From NCBI GenBank assembly GCA_045639525.1, contig JAZUDI010000010.1, positions 1 through 64,000 on the forward strand: 64,000 nt of DNA. Direction: 5' to 3'. A model generated the notes under the pieces. The model was not told the DNA's origin. It searched no databases and was given only the letters and a program-made list of their open reading frames with translations. The position numbers were made by a program, and so were the translations under genes. Source of the DNA: UBA1181 sp045639525. GTDB lineage: Bacteria; Bacteroidota; Bacteroidia; Bacteroidales; Paludibacteraceae. Each line of letters begins with the position of its first letter. Position 1 is the first letter of the stretch. This document shows positions 50,147 to 58,077 of this stretch, piece after piece.

Positions 50147-52909
50147 ATGTGTTTTAGGAATTACATACTCGTTCTGTGCTTATTCGCTTGCCACCTCGTG
50201 TACGCAGGCGAGAATTTGTGTTTCGACCACTACACTACGAAAAACGGCGTATGTTGCGATTTCATCCTAGACATCAACCAAGACCAGAACGGATTCATCT
50301 GGATCGCCACCAAAGATGGCGTCAGCCGATTCGACGGAACCAACTTTAAGAACTACTCAAAACGGCAAGGCGGACTAATGGAGAATGAGGTGCTCTGCAT
50401 CCAACGAGGCCAAAACGGCCAACTCTACGCCGGCGGTAACAATGGTATGTTACAGGCTTATGATGCGCAAAGCGACCAATTCGTCAGCCGCCAATTCCCA
50501 GACCTGACCGGAAAATACGCCAAAACCGTACTCAACATATCACGCGACCGCCAAGGCCACGATTTCCTATTGACCACAAGCGGTATCTTCTCCTACGACT
50601 CCACCAGCCAAACCTTTGGCAAAGAGCCGTTTCTCAGCGACTCCACCTACCATCTCCTTGTCAATGGATTCTATCAAGACAGGAATGGCCGCTATTGGGT
50701 AGGCGCATTCGACGGACTTCATATTTTTGACAAGAAAGGAAAGGAGTTGGGTTTTTACAGCCTTTCCAAAGATAAGGCTCCCGTATCATCCATCCTGGAG
50801 ATCGACTCCACCCAGGTGCTGGTAGCGACCAATATGGGCGGTGTATGGTTGTTCAAGGTGGGTGATGGCCTGCCACAAGCGTCGCTGTTGTCAACACCTT
50901 TCAAGAACATCTCCGTAATGATGAAGGACAGCAAAGGGCTCGTCTGGTTGGGTACCTGGGGAGACGGTCTATGGCAAATGGAGCATATAGGAGAATTTAC
51001 GGAGATAAAATCATACGGCAACGAGGATGATCTCCAAAAAACGCATACCCTCTTCGAGGACGCCAACCACAACATTTGGATAGGTACACAGGTGAATGGA
51101 TTGTTCCGGCTCCAAACGGACAACGACACCAAGATACTCCACTCCTCCGAAATGGGTTATCCGAAGGTGGACGCCTCCTGTTTCATCGAACGGGGCGACG
51201 GCGACATCTATGTGGGTTCGGATGGATCAGGAGCCTTTTTGGTCTCTCCGGAGGGAAAAATGAAACAGAATCTCCAACAACATTTCAGCGTCATGGGGGC
51301 GAGTCTCCTATCCTTCTGCAAAGGAGAAAAGGAGAATCTACTCGTATCTTCCTGGTTCGGAGGCATCGGTGAGATCTCCTCTGACGGCAAGGTTACCCCC
51401 GTGAAATACGAAGGGCTCAACAACACCACCAACAGTTCCAAGTGTGTCCGTCTCATGCGTAACGGAGAACTTTGGGTAGCCACCCAAGGAGACGGCGTTT
51501 ACGTCAGAAACAAAGAGAGCAAGTGGTCGAAACATGAACTGGTGGTCAACGAGGATGTGAAGGATCGCTGGATCGATGATATGGAAGAGGATGCGGACGG
51601 CATCAAATGGATGCTCTCTAACCAATATATCTGGCGCTACGACGGTGACAAACTACGTATGTACAGCGCCGTGGACTCCACCCAAACGGCGGAACCATGC
51701 AAATTCACCGACTGCGTCTGCGATGCGGAGGGCAATCTTTACATCGCCACCAATTACGGCATCGCCCGTATTGTCAAGGATAGTAAAAAGATCGAGTTCC
51801 TCGATTTCACACCCGTCGCGAAATTCTCGTCCGTCAATTTCGACAAGAACGGCTATCTATGGTGCAGCGGAGAGACCGGTATTCACCGTATCAACATCCA
51901 AAAGAACACCTACAAGACGATTCCGCTCCCTACCGACAAATACGGTAAACTCTACTTCCAGCCAAGAGCGATTTACGAAAGTTCAAAGGGGACCCTCTTC
52001 TTCGGTTGCTCCAACGGATTCATCGTACTCGACCCAAGCAAATTAGGGGTAGCGAACGCTGTGGACTATGCGGCGTGGGCCCAAGCGCAATGCAAAATGG
52101 AGGACGGGGAGGTACAACGCCTTGACCTGCAAAAAGAGAGTGTCAAGATCGGTTACAATAACGATGAGACACGGATTCTATTCGATGTTGTCTCTCTCAC
52201 GGGACCAGACGTGATCTGCCGCTACCGCATCGGAGAGCAAGACGAATGGCACAATTTGGGAAGTGCCCGCGAGATCGTATTAAACCGTCTCCCTTCAGGC
52301 AAATATAATCTGGAACTAATGGCCTTCAAGGATGGAGGCGAGTCCAATGCGATTACCCTCCACAAACTCATCAAGGTAGAGCATCCTTGGTGGTTATCCT
52401 GGTGGTTCATTACCCTTTCGATCCTTGCGTTAGGAGGTTTGGGATATGCGCTCTACCGCCACAGAAAGAGGGAGAAAGAACGGGAAGAACAGGCAAGAAG
52501 AGACCATGAGGCGAAGTTGGCAGCCGCAGCCGCCCTCAAAGAGAGTGAACAAACAAACAACGAGGGAGATCACCCTAAGAAACCTGAGATGCACCCATTC
52601 ATGGCGCAAGTATTCGAGGTAATTGAACACAACTACGAAGATCCTGATTTCTCCGTAGAGGAGTTGGCCAAGGAGTTGAATACCAGCAAATCAACCCTCA
52701 TCCGCAAATTGAAACCGCTCACCGAGCAAACCCCTATCGAGATGATCAGCGAATTCCGCTTGAAGAGGGCTGATGAAATGTTGCGGACCATGGACCTGCC
52801 AGTAAAGGAGGTCGCCTTCAAAACTGGCTTCAACAGTCCATACTATTTCAGCCGTAAATACAAAGAGTTCTTTGGCTTCCCGCCTTCTCAGATTAAGGAG
52901 AAGGAATAG
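50147..52909 (+). CDS. transmembrane regulator: beta-propeller sensor fused to AraC-type DNA-binding domain
   Basis: 920 residues from the ATG at 50147. Signal or anchor helix (NYILVLCLFACHLVYAG), then repeated propeller blades (FIWIATKDGVSRFDGTNF, LVWLGTWGDGLWQME, NIWIGTQVNGLFRL), a Y_Y_Y domain, a second membrane helix (WWFITLSILALGGLGYALYRH), a charged coiled linker, and a C-terminal AraC helix-turn-helix (FSVEELAKELNTSKSTLIRKLK ... VKEVAFKTGFNSPYYFSRKYKEFFG). Histidine-kinase and receiver domains of the HTCS type are absent. It probably senses a mannan-derived sugar in the periplasm and regulates the divergent GH26-GH5 gene. Confidence 0.9.
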   Translation: MCFRNYILVLCLFACHLVYAGENLCFDHYTTKNGVCCDFILDINQDQNGFIWIATKDGVSRFDGTNFKNYSKRQGGLMENEVLCIQRGQNGQLYAGGNNGMLQAYDAQSDQFVSRQFPDLTGKYAKTVLNISRDRQGHDFLLTTSGIFSYDSTSQTFGKEPFLSDSTYHLLVNGFYQDRNGRYWVGAFDGLHIFDKKGKELGFYSLSKDKAPVSSILEIDSTQVLVATNMGGVWLFKVGDGLPQASLLSTPFKNISVMMKDSKGLVWLGTWGDGLWQMEHIGEFTEIKSYGNEDDLQKTHTLFEDANHNIWIGTQVNGLFRLQTDNDTKILHSSEMGYPKVDASCFIERGDGDIYVGSDGSGAFLVSPEGKMKQNLQQHFSVMGASLLSFCKGEKENLLVSSWFGGIGEISSDGKVTPVKYEGLNNTTNSSKCVRLMRNGELWVATQGDGVYVRNKESKWSKHELVVNEDVKDRWIDDMEEDADGIKWMLSNQYIWRYDGDKLRMYSAVDSTQTAEPCKFTDCVCDAEGNLYIATNYGIARIVKDSKKIEFLDFTPVAKFSSVNFDKNGYLWCSGETGIHRINIQKNTYKTIPLPTDKYGKLYFQPRAIYESSKGTLFFGCSNGFIVLDPSKLGVANAVDYAAWAQAQCKMEDGEVQRLDLQKESVKIGYNNDETRILFDVVSLTGPDVICRYRIGEQDEWHNLGSAREIVLNRLPSGKYNLELMAFKDGGESNAITLHKLIKVEHPWWLSWWFITLSILALGGLGYALYRHRKREKEREEQARRDHEAKLAAAAALKESEQTNNEGDHPKKPEMHPFMAQVFEVIEHNYEDPDFSVEELAKELNTSKSTLIRKLKPLTEQTPIEMISEFRLKRADEMLRTMDLPVKEVAFKTGFNSPYYFSRKYKEFFGFPPSQIKEKE

Positions 52910-52912
52910 AAG

Positions 52913-52949
52913 ATATTTTCTAGTTTTTCTAGTTTTTCTAGTTTATTTT
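52913..52949. repeat. short tandem repeat (CTAGTTTTT)
   Basis: About three copies of CTAGTTTTT lie just after the regulator stop. It contains no hairpin. It may be slippage-prone. Confidence 0.7.
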
Positions 52950-52985
52950 TGAATACTATTTTTATTAACTAAAATACTATTTGTT

Positions 52986-53552
52986 ATGCTTGCAAACAAT
53001 AAGTTTCTCAGAGGAAACGGCGATTGCCGTAACACCTATTTCTACAAAAAATCACAAGTAATATACGATTTAACATTCCATTTTGCGCACAAATATCTTC
53101 ATAATTATAAAGACCGTACTTTAGATCAGATGATCCAAGCTGCTCGCTCCGGAAAACAAAATTTTGTCGAGGGAATGTCCGATGGAGTAACATCCGCAGA
53201 GATGCAAATCAAACTCCTAAATGTCGGGAAAAGCAGTCTCCTTGAATTACGGGAAGATTTTGAAGACTACATTCGCACTCGAAAATTAACACTATGGGAT
53301 AAAACTCACAACCGTTATTCCAATATGGTAACCTACTGTAAATACCACAACGACCTAAGCGACTATCAGCCATTTTTCGAAATATGGGACGATGAGGAAC
53401 TGGCCAATGTGGCACTGACGCTTATTCATCAGACCGACCGAATGCTACATAGTTTCATCAGGAAACTTGAGGGCCAATTTGTCCAAACTGGTGGTTTGCG
53501 AGAGGCTATGACCAAAGCTCGGATTGAAGCACGAAAGGCCGCTCCAAGATAA
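52986..53552 (+). CDS. four-helix bundle protein (S23/23S intervening-sequence type)
   Basis: 188 residues. The pattern IYDLTFHFAHKYLHNYKDRTLDQMIQAARSGKQNFVEGM and SLLELREDFEDYIRTR is that of the four-helix suffix family often found in rRNA intervening sequences and as solitary genes. It is longer than the usual 110-130 residues because of a C-terminal helical part. Function unknown. Confidence 0.88.
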   Translation: MLANNKFLRGNGDCRNTYFYKKSQVIYDLTFHFAHKYLHNYKDRTLDQMIQAARSGKQNFVEGMSDGVTSAEMQIKLLNVGKSSLLELREDFEDYIRTRKLTLWDKTHNRYSNMVTYCKYHNDLSDYQPFFEIWDDEELANVALTLIHQTDRMLHSFIRKLEGQFVQTGGLREAMTKARIEARKAAPR

Positions 53553-53563
53553 CAAAAGAATCG

Positions 53564-53923
53564 CTACTCATCCAACTCCTGCTGTGCCTCCTTCAAAGAG
53601 GAAATCTCCCCCTCCACCCACTTTGCGGCGAGGGCATCTAAAATGGCATAGCGCTTTTCAGTACGGAAGTTACGATTTGAGTCATTGTCTAAACTCTCCG
53701 CCAGCTCACCAAAATCGAGGTTTTCCTCCAAAATACGAGAGACGATCTCTACCTTGATTTCACGTTCGGAAATCTCCTCCTCAACTACATCTTCCCCTAT
53801 CTGGTCGTCGTAACTGTCATCCTCCAAATCTTCATACACCTCTTTCTTAATCGAAGCAAATCCACCTCGGAAGGTGCCAATTCCCTCAAACGACCTTTCC
53901 AACTCGTCAAACGTCAGCTCCAT
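53564..53923 (-). CDS. acidic hypothetical protein
   Basis: 119 residues, very acidic (stretches EDLEDDSYDDQIGEDVVEEEISERE). Helix-rich, with a C-terminal conserved-looking segment (ILDALAAKWVEGEISSLKEAQQELDE). It sits 11 nt after the thioesterase gene on the same strand. No family recognised. Confidence 0.65.
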   Translation of the reverse strand: MELTFDELERSFEGIGTFRGGFASIKKEVYEDLEDDSYDDQIGEDVVEEEISEREIKVEIVSRILEENLDFGELAESLDNDSNRNFRTEKRYAILDALAAKWVEGEISSLKEAQQELDE

Positions 53924-53934
53924 GTCCGTATCCT

Positions 53935-54336
53935 TTACTGATTAATACCGAACAAAGCACGCTCCACCTTCTCGCTAGGCTTCAACCGACCGCCAATCAC
54001 TGAGACAATCTCAAAACGGCCCATGGTGCAGAGTTTATTATCCGACAAACGATAGATATCCTCGTAAAAGACATAACGTATACCCTCTTTCTTCACATTC
54101 AATCGGCAGACAAACTTATCATTGCTCCTTAATGGTTGCTTATATTGCAACTCCGCCTTGGCCACCACCAAGATGATGCCTGCATTGGTCAATTCCATGA
54201 AATCCAAATTCACCGTTTGGATAAAACGATGTCTGGCATGCTCCATGTAATGTTGGTAATTGGCGTTATTGACGATTCCTTGGGCATCGCACTCATAGTC
54301 GCGCACCTCAAACTCATATTCAAATACGTAATCCAT
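53935..54336 (-). CDS. acyl-CoA thioesterase (4HBT hotdog family)
   Basis: 133 residues. EFEVRDYECDAQGIVNNANYQHYMEHARHRFI carries the conserved Asp of the 4-hydroxybenzoyl-CoA thioesterase family in the D-x-x-G-hydrophobic-NN pattern. YbgC-type enzymes hydrolyse short acyl-CoA or thioester intermediates. Substrate unknown. Confidence 0.88.
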   Translation of the reverse strand: MDYVFEYEFEVRDYECDAQGIVNNANYQHYMEHARHRFIQTVNLDFMELTNAGIILVVAKAELQYKQPLRSNDKFVCRLNVKKEGIRYVFYEDIYRLSDNKLCTMGRFEIVSVIGGRLKPSEKVERALFGINQ

Positions 54337-54460
54337 TCTTTTTCTATTTTGTTGTTTACAAAATTAATCGAAATATTGTTGCTATGCAAAATAGTTTCGT
54401 TCCACTTACTTTGCCCAATATCGTTTTATTCTTACCTTCGTAGAAAAGAGCACTGATCAA

Positions 54461-55744
54461 ATGGTATGCGCAAAATCTCATAGGAAGATAGGCAGATGGG
54501 TGACATGGGTGGCCCTACTACTCTTCGCATGTTCAAGAGGGAGCAACCTCGAAGAGCATACCACATCGTCCGAAACGGTGCAGTGCGACTCCTCAAACAT
54601 TCGCCAGGAAGAGATCGACTCTATCACTAACTGCCCTATCCAACGCCTTAGAATCAGTGCGGTCGGCGACATCATGCTCCACGATTATCAAATGAGGAAG
54701 GCCTACCGCAACGATACCGACACCTTTGATTTTAGCCCTGTCTTTCAACAAATCCAGCCCTACTTAGATGAGGCGGATCTACTCATCGGCAACTTGGAAA
54801 CTGTGTTCGGAGGCAAGAAGAAGGGAAGAGACACCTCCGTTTATGGTTACGGAACATTCCCCTATTTCAATGCGCCAGATTGCTTCGCCACGACCCTATC
54901 GGAGGCGGGGTTCGATTGGCTGGCTACCGCCAACAACCATATACTGGACGCATACCCCGCAGGCATCACGAGGAGCCTCAACCTCCTCGACTCACTCGGC
55001 ATCGCCCACCACGGCACATCACGAGACTCCGCGGAGAGGCAAGCGTTGAGCATCATCGAGAAGAACGGAATCAAGGTGGGACTTCTCAGTTACACCCATA
55101 GCCTCAACGGCATCCATCTCAAAAAGGAACTCTCATTCATGGTCAATGAATACCGGAAATACGACTCCACCAAGGTGAGTGAAATGTGCGCAATGGCACG
55201 CCGTCTCAGAGAGGCGGGAGCAGACTTCACCATCGCCTACCTTCACTGCGGTACGGAATACCAACGTACCCCCAACCGCTACCAACGACGCTTGGCCGAC
55301 TCTCTGCACAAGGCAGGATGTGATCTGATTCTCATGTCGCACCCCCATATCCTCCAACGCCTGGAAATAATTCCCCCAACAGAGGAACAGAGAGGTTCCC
55401 TTGTGGCTTACTCCTTAGGCAACTTCCTCTCCTCACAGGTATACTCCGACAGCATTCCCAAAGATATTGGCGCCATCCTGGAGGTGGATATCCGAAAGGA
55501 TTCAAGCGGCACAAACATCGATCAAGTGTCGGTGGTGCCTACCTACACCTATTGGCGGAAAAGTCACATAGGCATTCTACCCGTTATCCAGGCTTATAAC
55601 CAACCGGATTCGCTCTTCCACCTCTACAAAAGAGACAAAGAGAGGGTGAAGGATGCCTACTCAAAGACACTCATCACCCTCCGTGGGAAAATGGACAGCA
55701 CCCGTTGGAGCATCGAAAAGGATCGATATCTCCTCAAATGGTAA
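54461..55744 (+). CDS. CapA-family (poly-gamma-glutamate type) lipoprotein
   Basis: 427 residues. The lipoprotein signal ends in VALLLFACS. The CapA metallophosphatase-like domain starts RISAVGDIMLHDYQM. It contains LIGNLETVFGG, WLATANNHILDAYPAG, NGIKVGLLSYTHSLNG, IAYLHCGTEYQRTPN and DLILMSHPHILQRLE, the metal-site motifs of the family. It may act on cell-surface polymer or peptide; no capBC genes are nearby. Convergent with the lipoprotein gene at 55748. Confidence 0.9.
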   Translation: MVCAKSHRKIGRWVTWVALLLFACSRGSNLEEHTTSSETVQCDSSNIRQEEIDSITNCPIQRLRISAVGDIMLHDYQMRKAYRNDTDTFDFSPVFQQIQPYLDEADLLIGNLETVFGGKKKGRDTSVYGYGTFPYFNAPDCFATTLSEAGFDWLATANNHILDAYPAGITRSLNLLDSLGIAHHGTSRDSAERQALSIIEKNGIKVGLLSYTHSLNGIHLKKELSFMVNEYRKYDSTKVSEMCAMARRLREAGADFTIAYLHCGTEYQRTPNRYQRRLADSLHKAGCDLILMSHPHILQRLEIIPPTEEQRGSLVAYSLGNFLSSQVYSDSIPKDIGAILEVDIRKDSSGTNIDQVSVVPTYTYWRKSHIGILPVIQAYNQPDSLFHLYKRDKERVKDAYSKTLITLRGKMDSTRWSIEKDRYLLKW

Positions 55745-55747
55745 AGC

Positions 55748-56392
55748 CTACAACGCCACCCTCAACGTCTTGGTCAATGTTTTACCACCCTCGAAAGAGA
55801 TGGTAAATACAACGTTATGAGGCACTAAAGGGACAGACTGTGGCAAAAGAATCTCGATGCTACCATCGGACCATAAAGACTTTTCGTTCTCCGTGAAATC
55901 CGAGAAAAGCTTCTCTATATGTTGCAGATGCTCCATGTCATCAGGGTAATCGTTCAACACAAACTCACCCCATGATTTCACATAAACCTTCAAGTAATCG
56001 CATAGATTGCAACCCGCTGGCATACCCTCTCCATAATCAACATCCGCGGCTAACGAAATCGAGGCAATGGGGAAGGCACACGCAAACGTTCCGCAATCAT
56101 TCCACCCATTCCAATGGTCGTCATGATACAGATTGGAGATGGAATCAAACAATTCGTGGCGCGGCACACCAACGGAACTTTCCCCAGAGGACACCCTCTC
56201 TCCATTAACACGGAAGTATAGATAATACGCTCCGTCGAATGTCTTGCCATACGTCGCACTTTCAAAGGTATCTGGCAAAAAATAATCACTCACTAAATGA
56301 ACGGAGCGAAACGACGCCTCCGGAGTAGAATCATCTCCACACGAGGTGATCAATAGGGCCATCACCGCCCATACATAAATAAGTTTCTTCAT
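55748..56392 (-). CDS. hypothetical lipoprotein beside a C10 protease
   Basis: 214 residues. Lipoprotein signal MKKLIYVWAVMALLITSC. The rest is beta-rich and carries CNLCDYLKVYVKSWGEFVLN. No known family. It begins 12 nt after the C10 protease gene, so the two are cotranscribed. A chaperone or inhibitor role for the protease is possible but unproven. Confidence 0.75.
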   Translation of the reverse strand: MKKLIYVWAVMALLITSCGDDSTPEASFRSVHLVSDYFLPDTFESATYGKTFDGAYYLYFRVNGERVSSGESSVGVPRHELFDSISNLYHDDHWNGWNDCGTFACAFPIASISLAADVDYGEGMPAGCNLCDYLKVYVKSWGEFVLNDYPDDMEHLQHIEKLFSDFTENEKSLWSDGSIEILLPQSVPLVPHNVVFTISFEGGKTLTKTLRVAL

Positions 56393-56404
56393 ACGCTGAA
56401 AATT

Positions 56405-57853
56405 TTACCGCCAAGCGGCGTGAATTTCTAAATTATATTGATAATTATAAGTCTCATTTCCCTTTTGGGTATCATAATCTTCTCCCCGCTGCACATCAAA
56501 ACATCCAGCGGAAAAATAACCATTGTTTTTACCATTCCACCCCCAGTTGATATGGAGCAACGGATGTTCATAGATGGTATTCACATAACGATTGGTCGAT
56601 CTGTTGGTGGTGTTGTCCAACGTGTAGGTGTAACAATCATATCGCGATGTGGTGTAGCCGTCCACCACCCAGGCATGCCCTTCATAAGCGACGAAAGCCA
56701 CTTTCTTTTTCTTTCCATTCATCAAAATAGGCCTGCGAAGATCCAGATACCCCTTCGCCTTCTCGAATGTGAACGACTGTGTACCGCATCCCGAATAACC
56801 GCAAGCCTTCAAATAGGACATTGCATCAGACTCCTTCGCCGAACTACCGTCACACCCATAATCCATATCAATGTTGAGACCGATACCATACAGCAATTCA
56901 CCCACCTGCTTTTTCACATTCTCTTCCTCAAGACTATTCGCATCCTTCTCTTTCACAATCGCATTCCAATTCAGAGAGAGGCTCCGCCTCGTGCGTCGAT
57001 CGATTTGATAGGAGATTGTTTTAGGATATTGGTAATAGGCCAACAACTGCCCGATCGCCACCGCCCAACAACCTGCCTGAGCATGACCGCTTGCATTTGA
57101 CTTACATGTTTTCATCAAATCATTATAGGGAGAACCGCTTTGCGCCCATGTGGTAGGCAACAATGGCGCCACCTCCTCCTTGCCTTTCAACAGCTTGAAG
57201 GTGCCTGTAGACACGCTTCTCAATGACATTTCCTGCTCGGAATCACGCCCCTCCAGCATACGATCAGCCACCTCCTTCAACGAGTCTTTCTCCACCTCAA
57301 ACGCAAGGATCGACTCCTCCATATATTGCTGTGCATTCTCCAAGAAAATAGCCACGCCCGGATTGTCGATGGAGTCGCCCAGCGTTCCGTTCTCCACGCA
57401 GGCCAACACCGGACATCCCACACGGTCATCCGCACAGATAATCGCAAAACCGGCACTATCGGCGAAATTGCAGACAAAGGCCATCGTATCGGGCAGAGCG
57501 ACCTCCTCGCCACCAGCGCGTAAAGCATTGGACCTTCGCTCCAACACCCTTCCGCCATTCACCATCCTCCTTGCGCCGGAACTTCTCAATTGGCTCTCTC
57601 CACCCTGCGGGAAATAGAGTGCCGCGGCATCTTCCGCCAAGGCGGCAGCCTCCTCCCAACTCATCGTATGGTGGGTGGAATAGATCGCTTTGTAATTGAT
57701 GTACTCCTGTGACTGGGATCGTGATTCCTTCATCGGCGTTTCTGTTAATAGACTCTCCCTCTCGCAACTGGAGAAGAGAACAATTTGATAAACCACTAAC
57801 GCGGAGAGAAACTCCCCTCCCCAACGTTTTCTAACAACTTTTTTGTCAAACAT
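56405..57853 (-). CDS. C10-family cysteine protease, lipoprotein
   Basis: 482 residues. The N-terminus (EFLSALVVYQIVLFSSC) looks like a lipoprotein signal. A Spi-like propeptide (SAGFAIICADDRVGCPVLACVENG) precedes the catalytic domain with Cys262 (HAQAGCWAVAIGQLLAYYQYP) and His393 (VAYEGHAWVVDGY), then LLHINWGWNGKNNGYFSAGCFD. Streptopain/interpain-like. Unlike the first C10 enzyme in the island it lacks a sorting tail and is probably surface-anchored. Confidence 0.9.
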   Translation of the reverse strand: MFDKKVVRKRWGGEFLSALVVYQIVLFSSCERESLLTETPMKESRSQSQEYINYKAIYSTHHTMSWEEAAALAEDAAALYFPQGGESQLRSSGARRMVNGGRVLERRSNALRAGGEEVALPDTMAFVCNFADSAGFAIICADDRVGCPVLACVENGTLGDSIDNPGVAIFLENAQQYMEESILAFEVEKDSLKEVADRMLEGRDSEQEMSLRSVSTGTFKLLKGKEEVAPLLPTTWAQSGSPYNDLMKTCKSNASGHAQAGCWAVAIGQLLAYYQYPKTISYQIDRRTRRSLSLNWNAIVKEKDANSLEEENVKKQVGELLYGIGLNIDMDYGCDGSSAKESDAMSYLKACGYSGCGTQSFTFEKAKGYLDLRRPILMNGKKKKVAFVAYEGHAWVVDGYTTSRYDCYTYTLDNTTNRSTNRYVNTIYEHPLLHINWGWNGKNNGYFSAGCFDVQRGEDYDTQKGNETYNYQYNLEIHAAWR

Positions 57854-58010
57854 AACAAGGTAAAAAAATAGTTAAACATAGATGGTTGGCTCTTCCAACA
57901 TCTCTCTAATCACGAAGGCAAATATAGTGATAGTTTTATTATTTTACTATGTTTTTAACAAATAAATTATAATTATCAATCATTTCAGCCACAAACAACG
58001 GTAGCCATCC

Positions 58011-58053
58011 CCCTAAAAAAGGCCATCCAAGCCCAAAAGAGACTTGGATGGCC
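58011..58053 (-). terminator. rho-independent terminator of the GH30 gene
   Basis: An 11-bp perfect stem, GGCCATCCAAG (58021-58031) with CTTGGATGGCC (58043-58053), and a T run on the minus strand, 24 nt after the stop. Confidence 0.9.
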
Positions 58054-58077
58054 CACCATTTATCTACTTAAATCACA

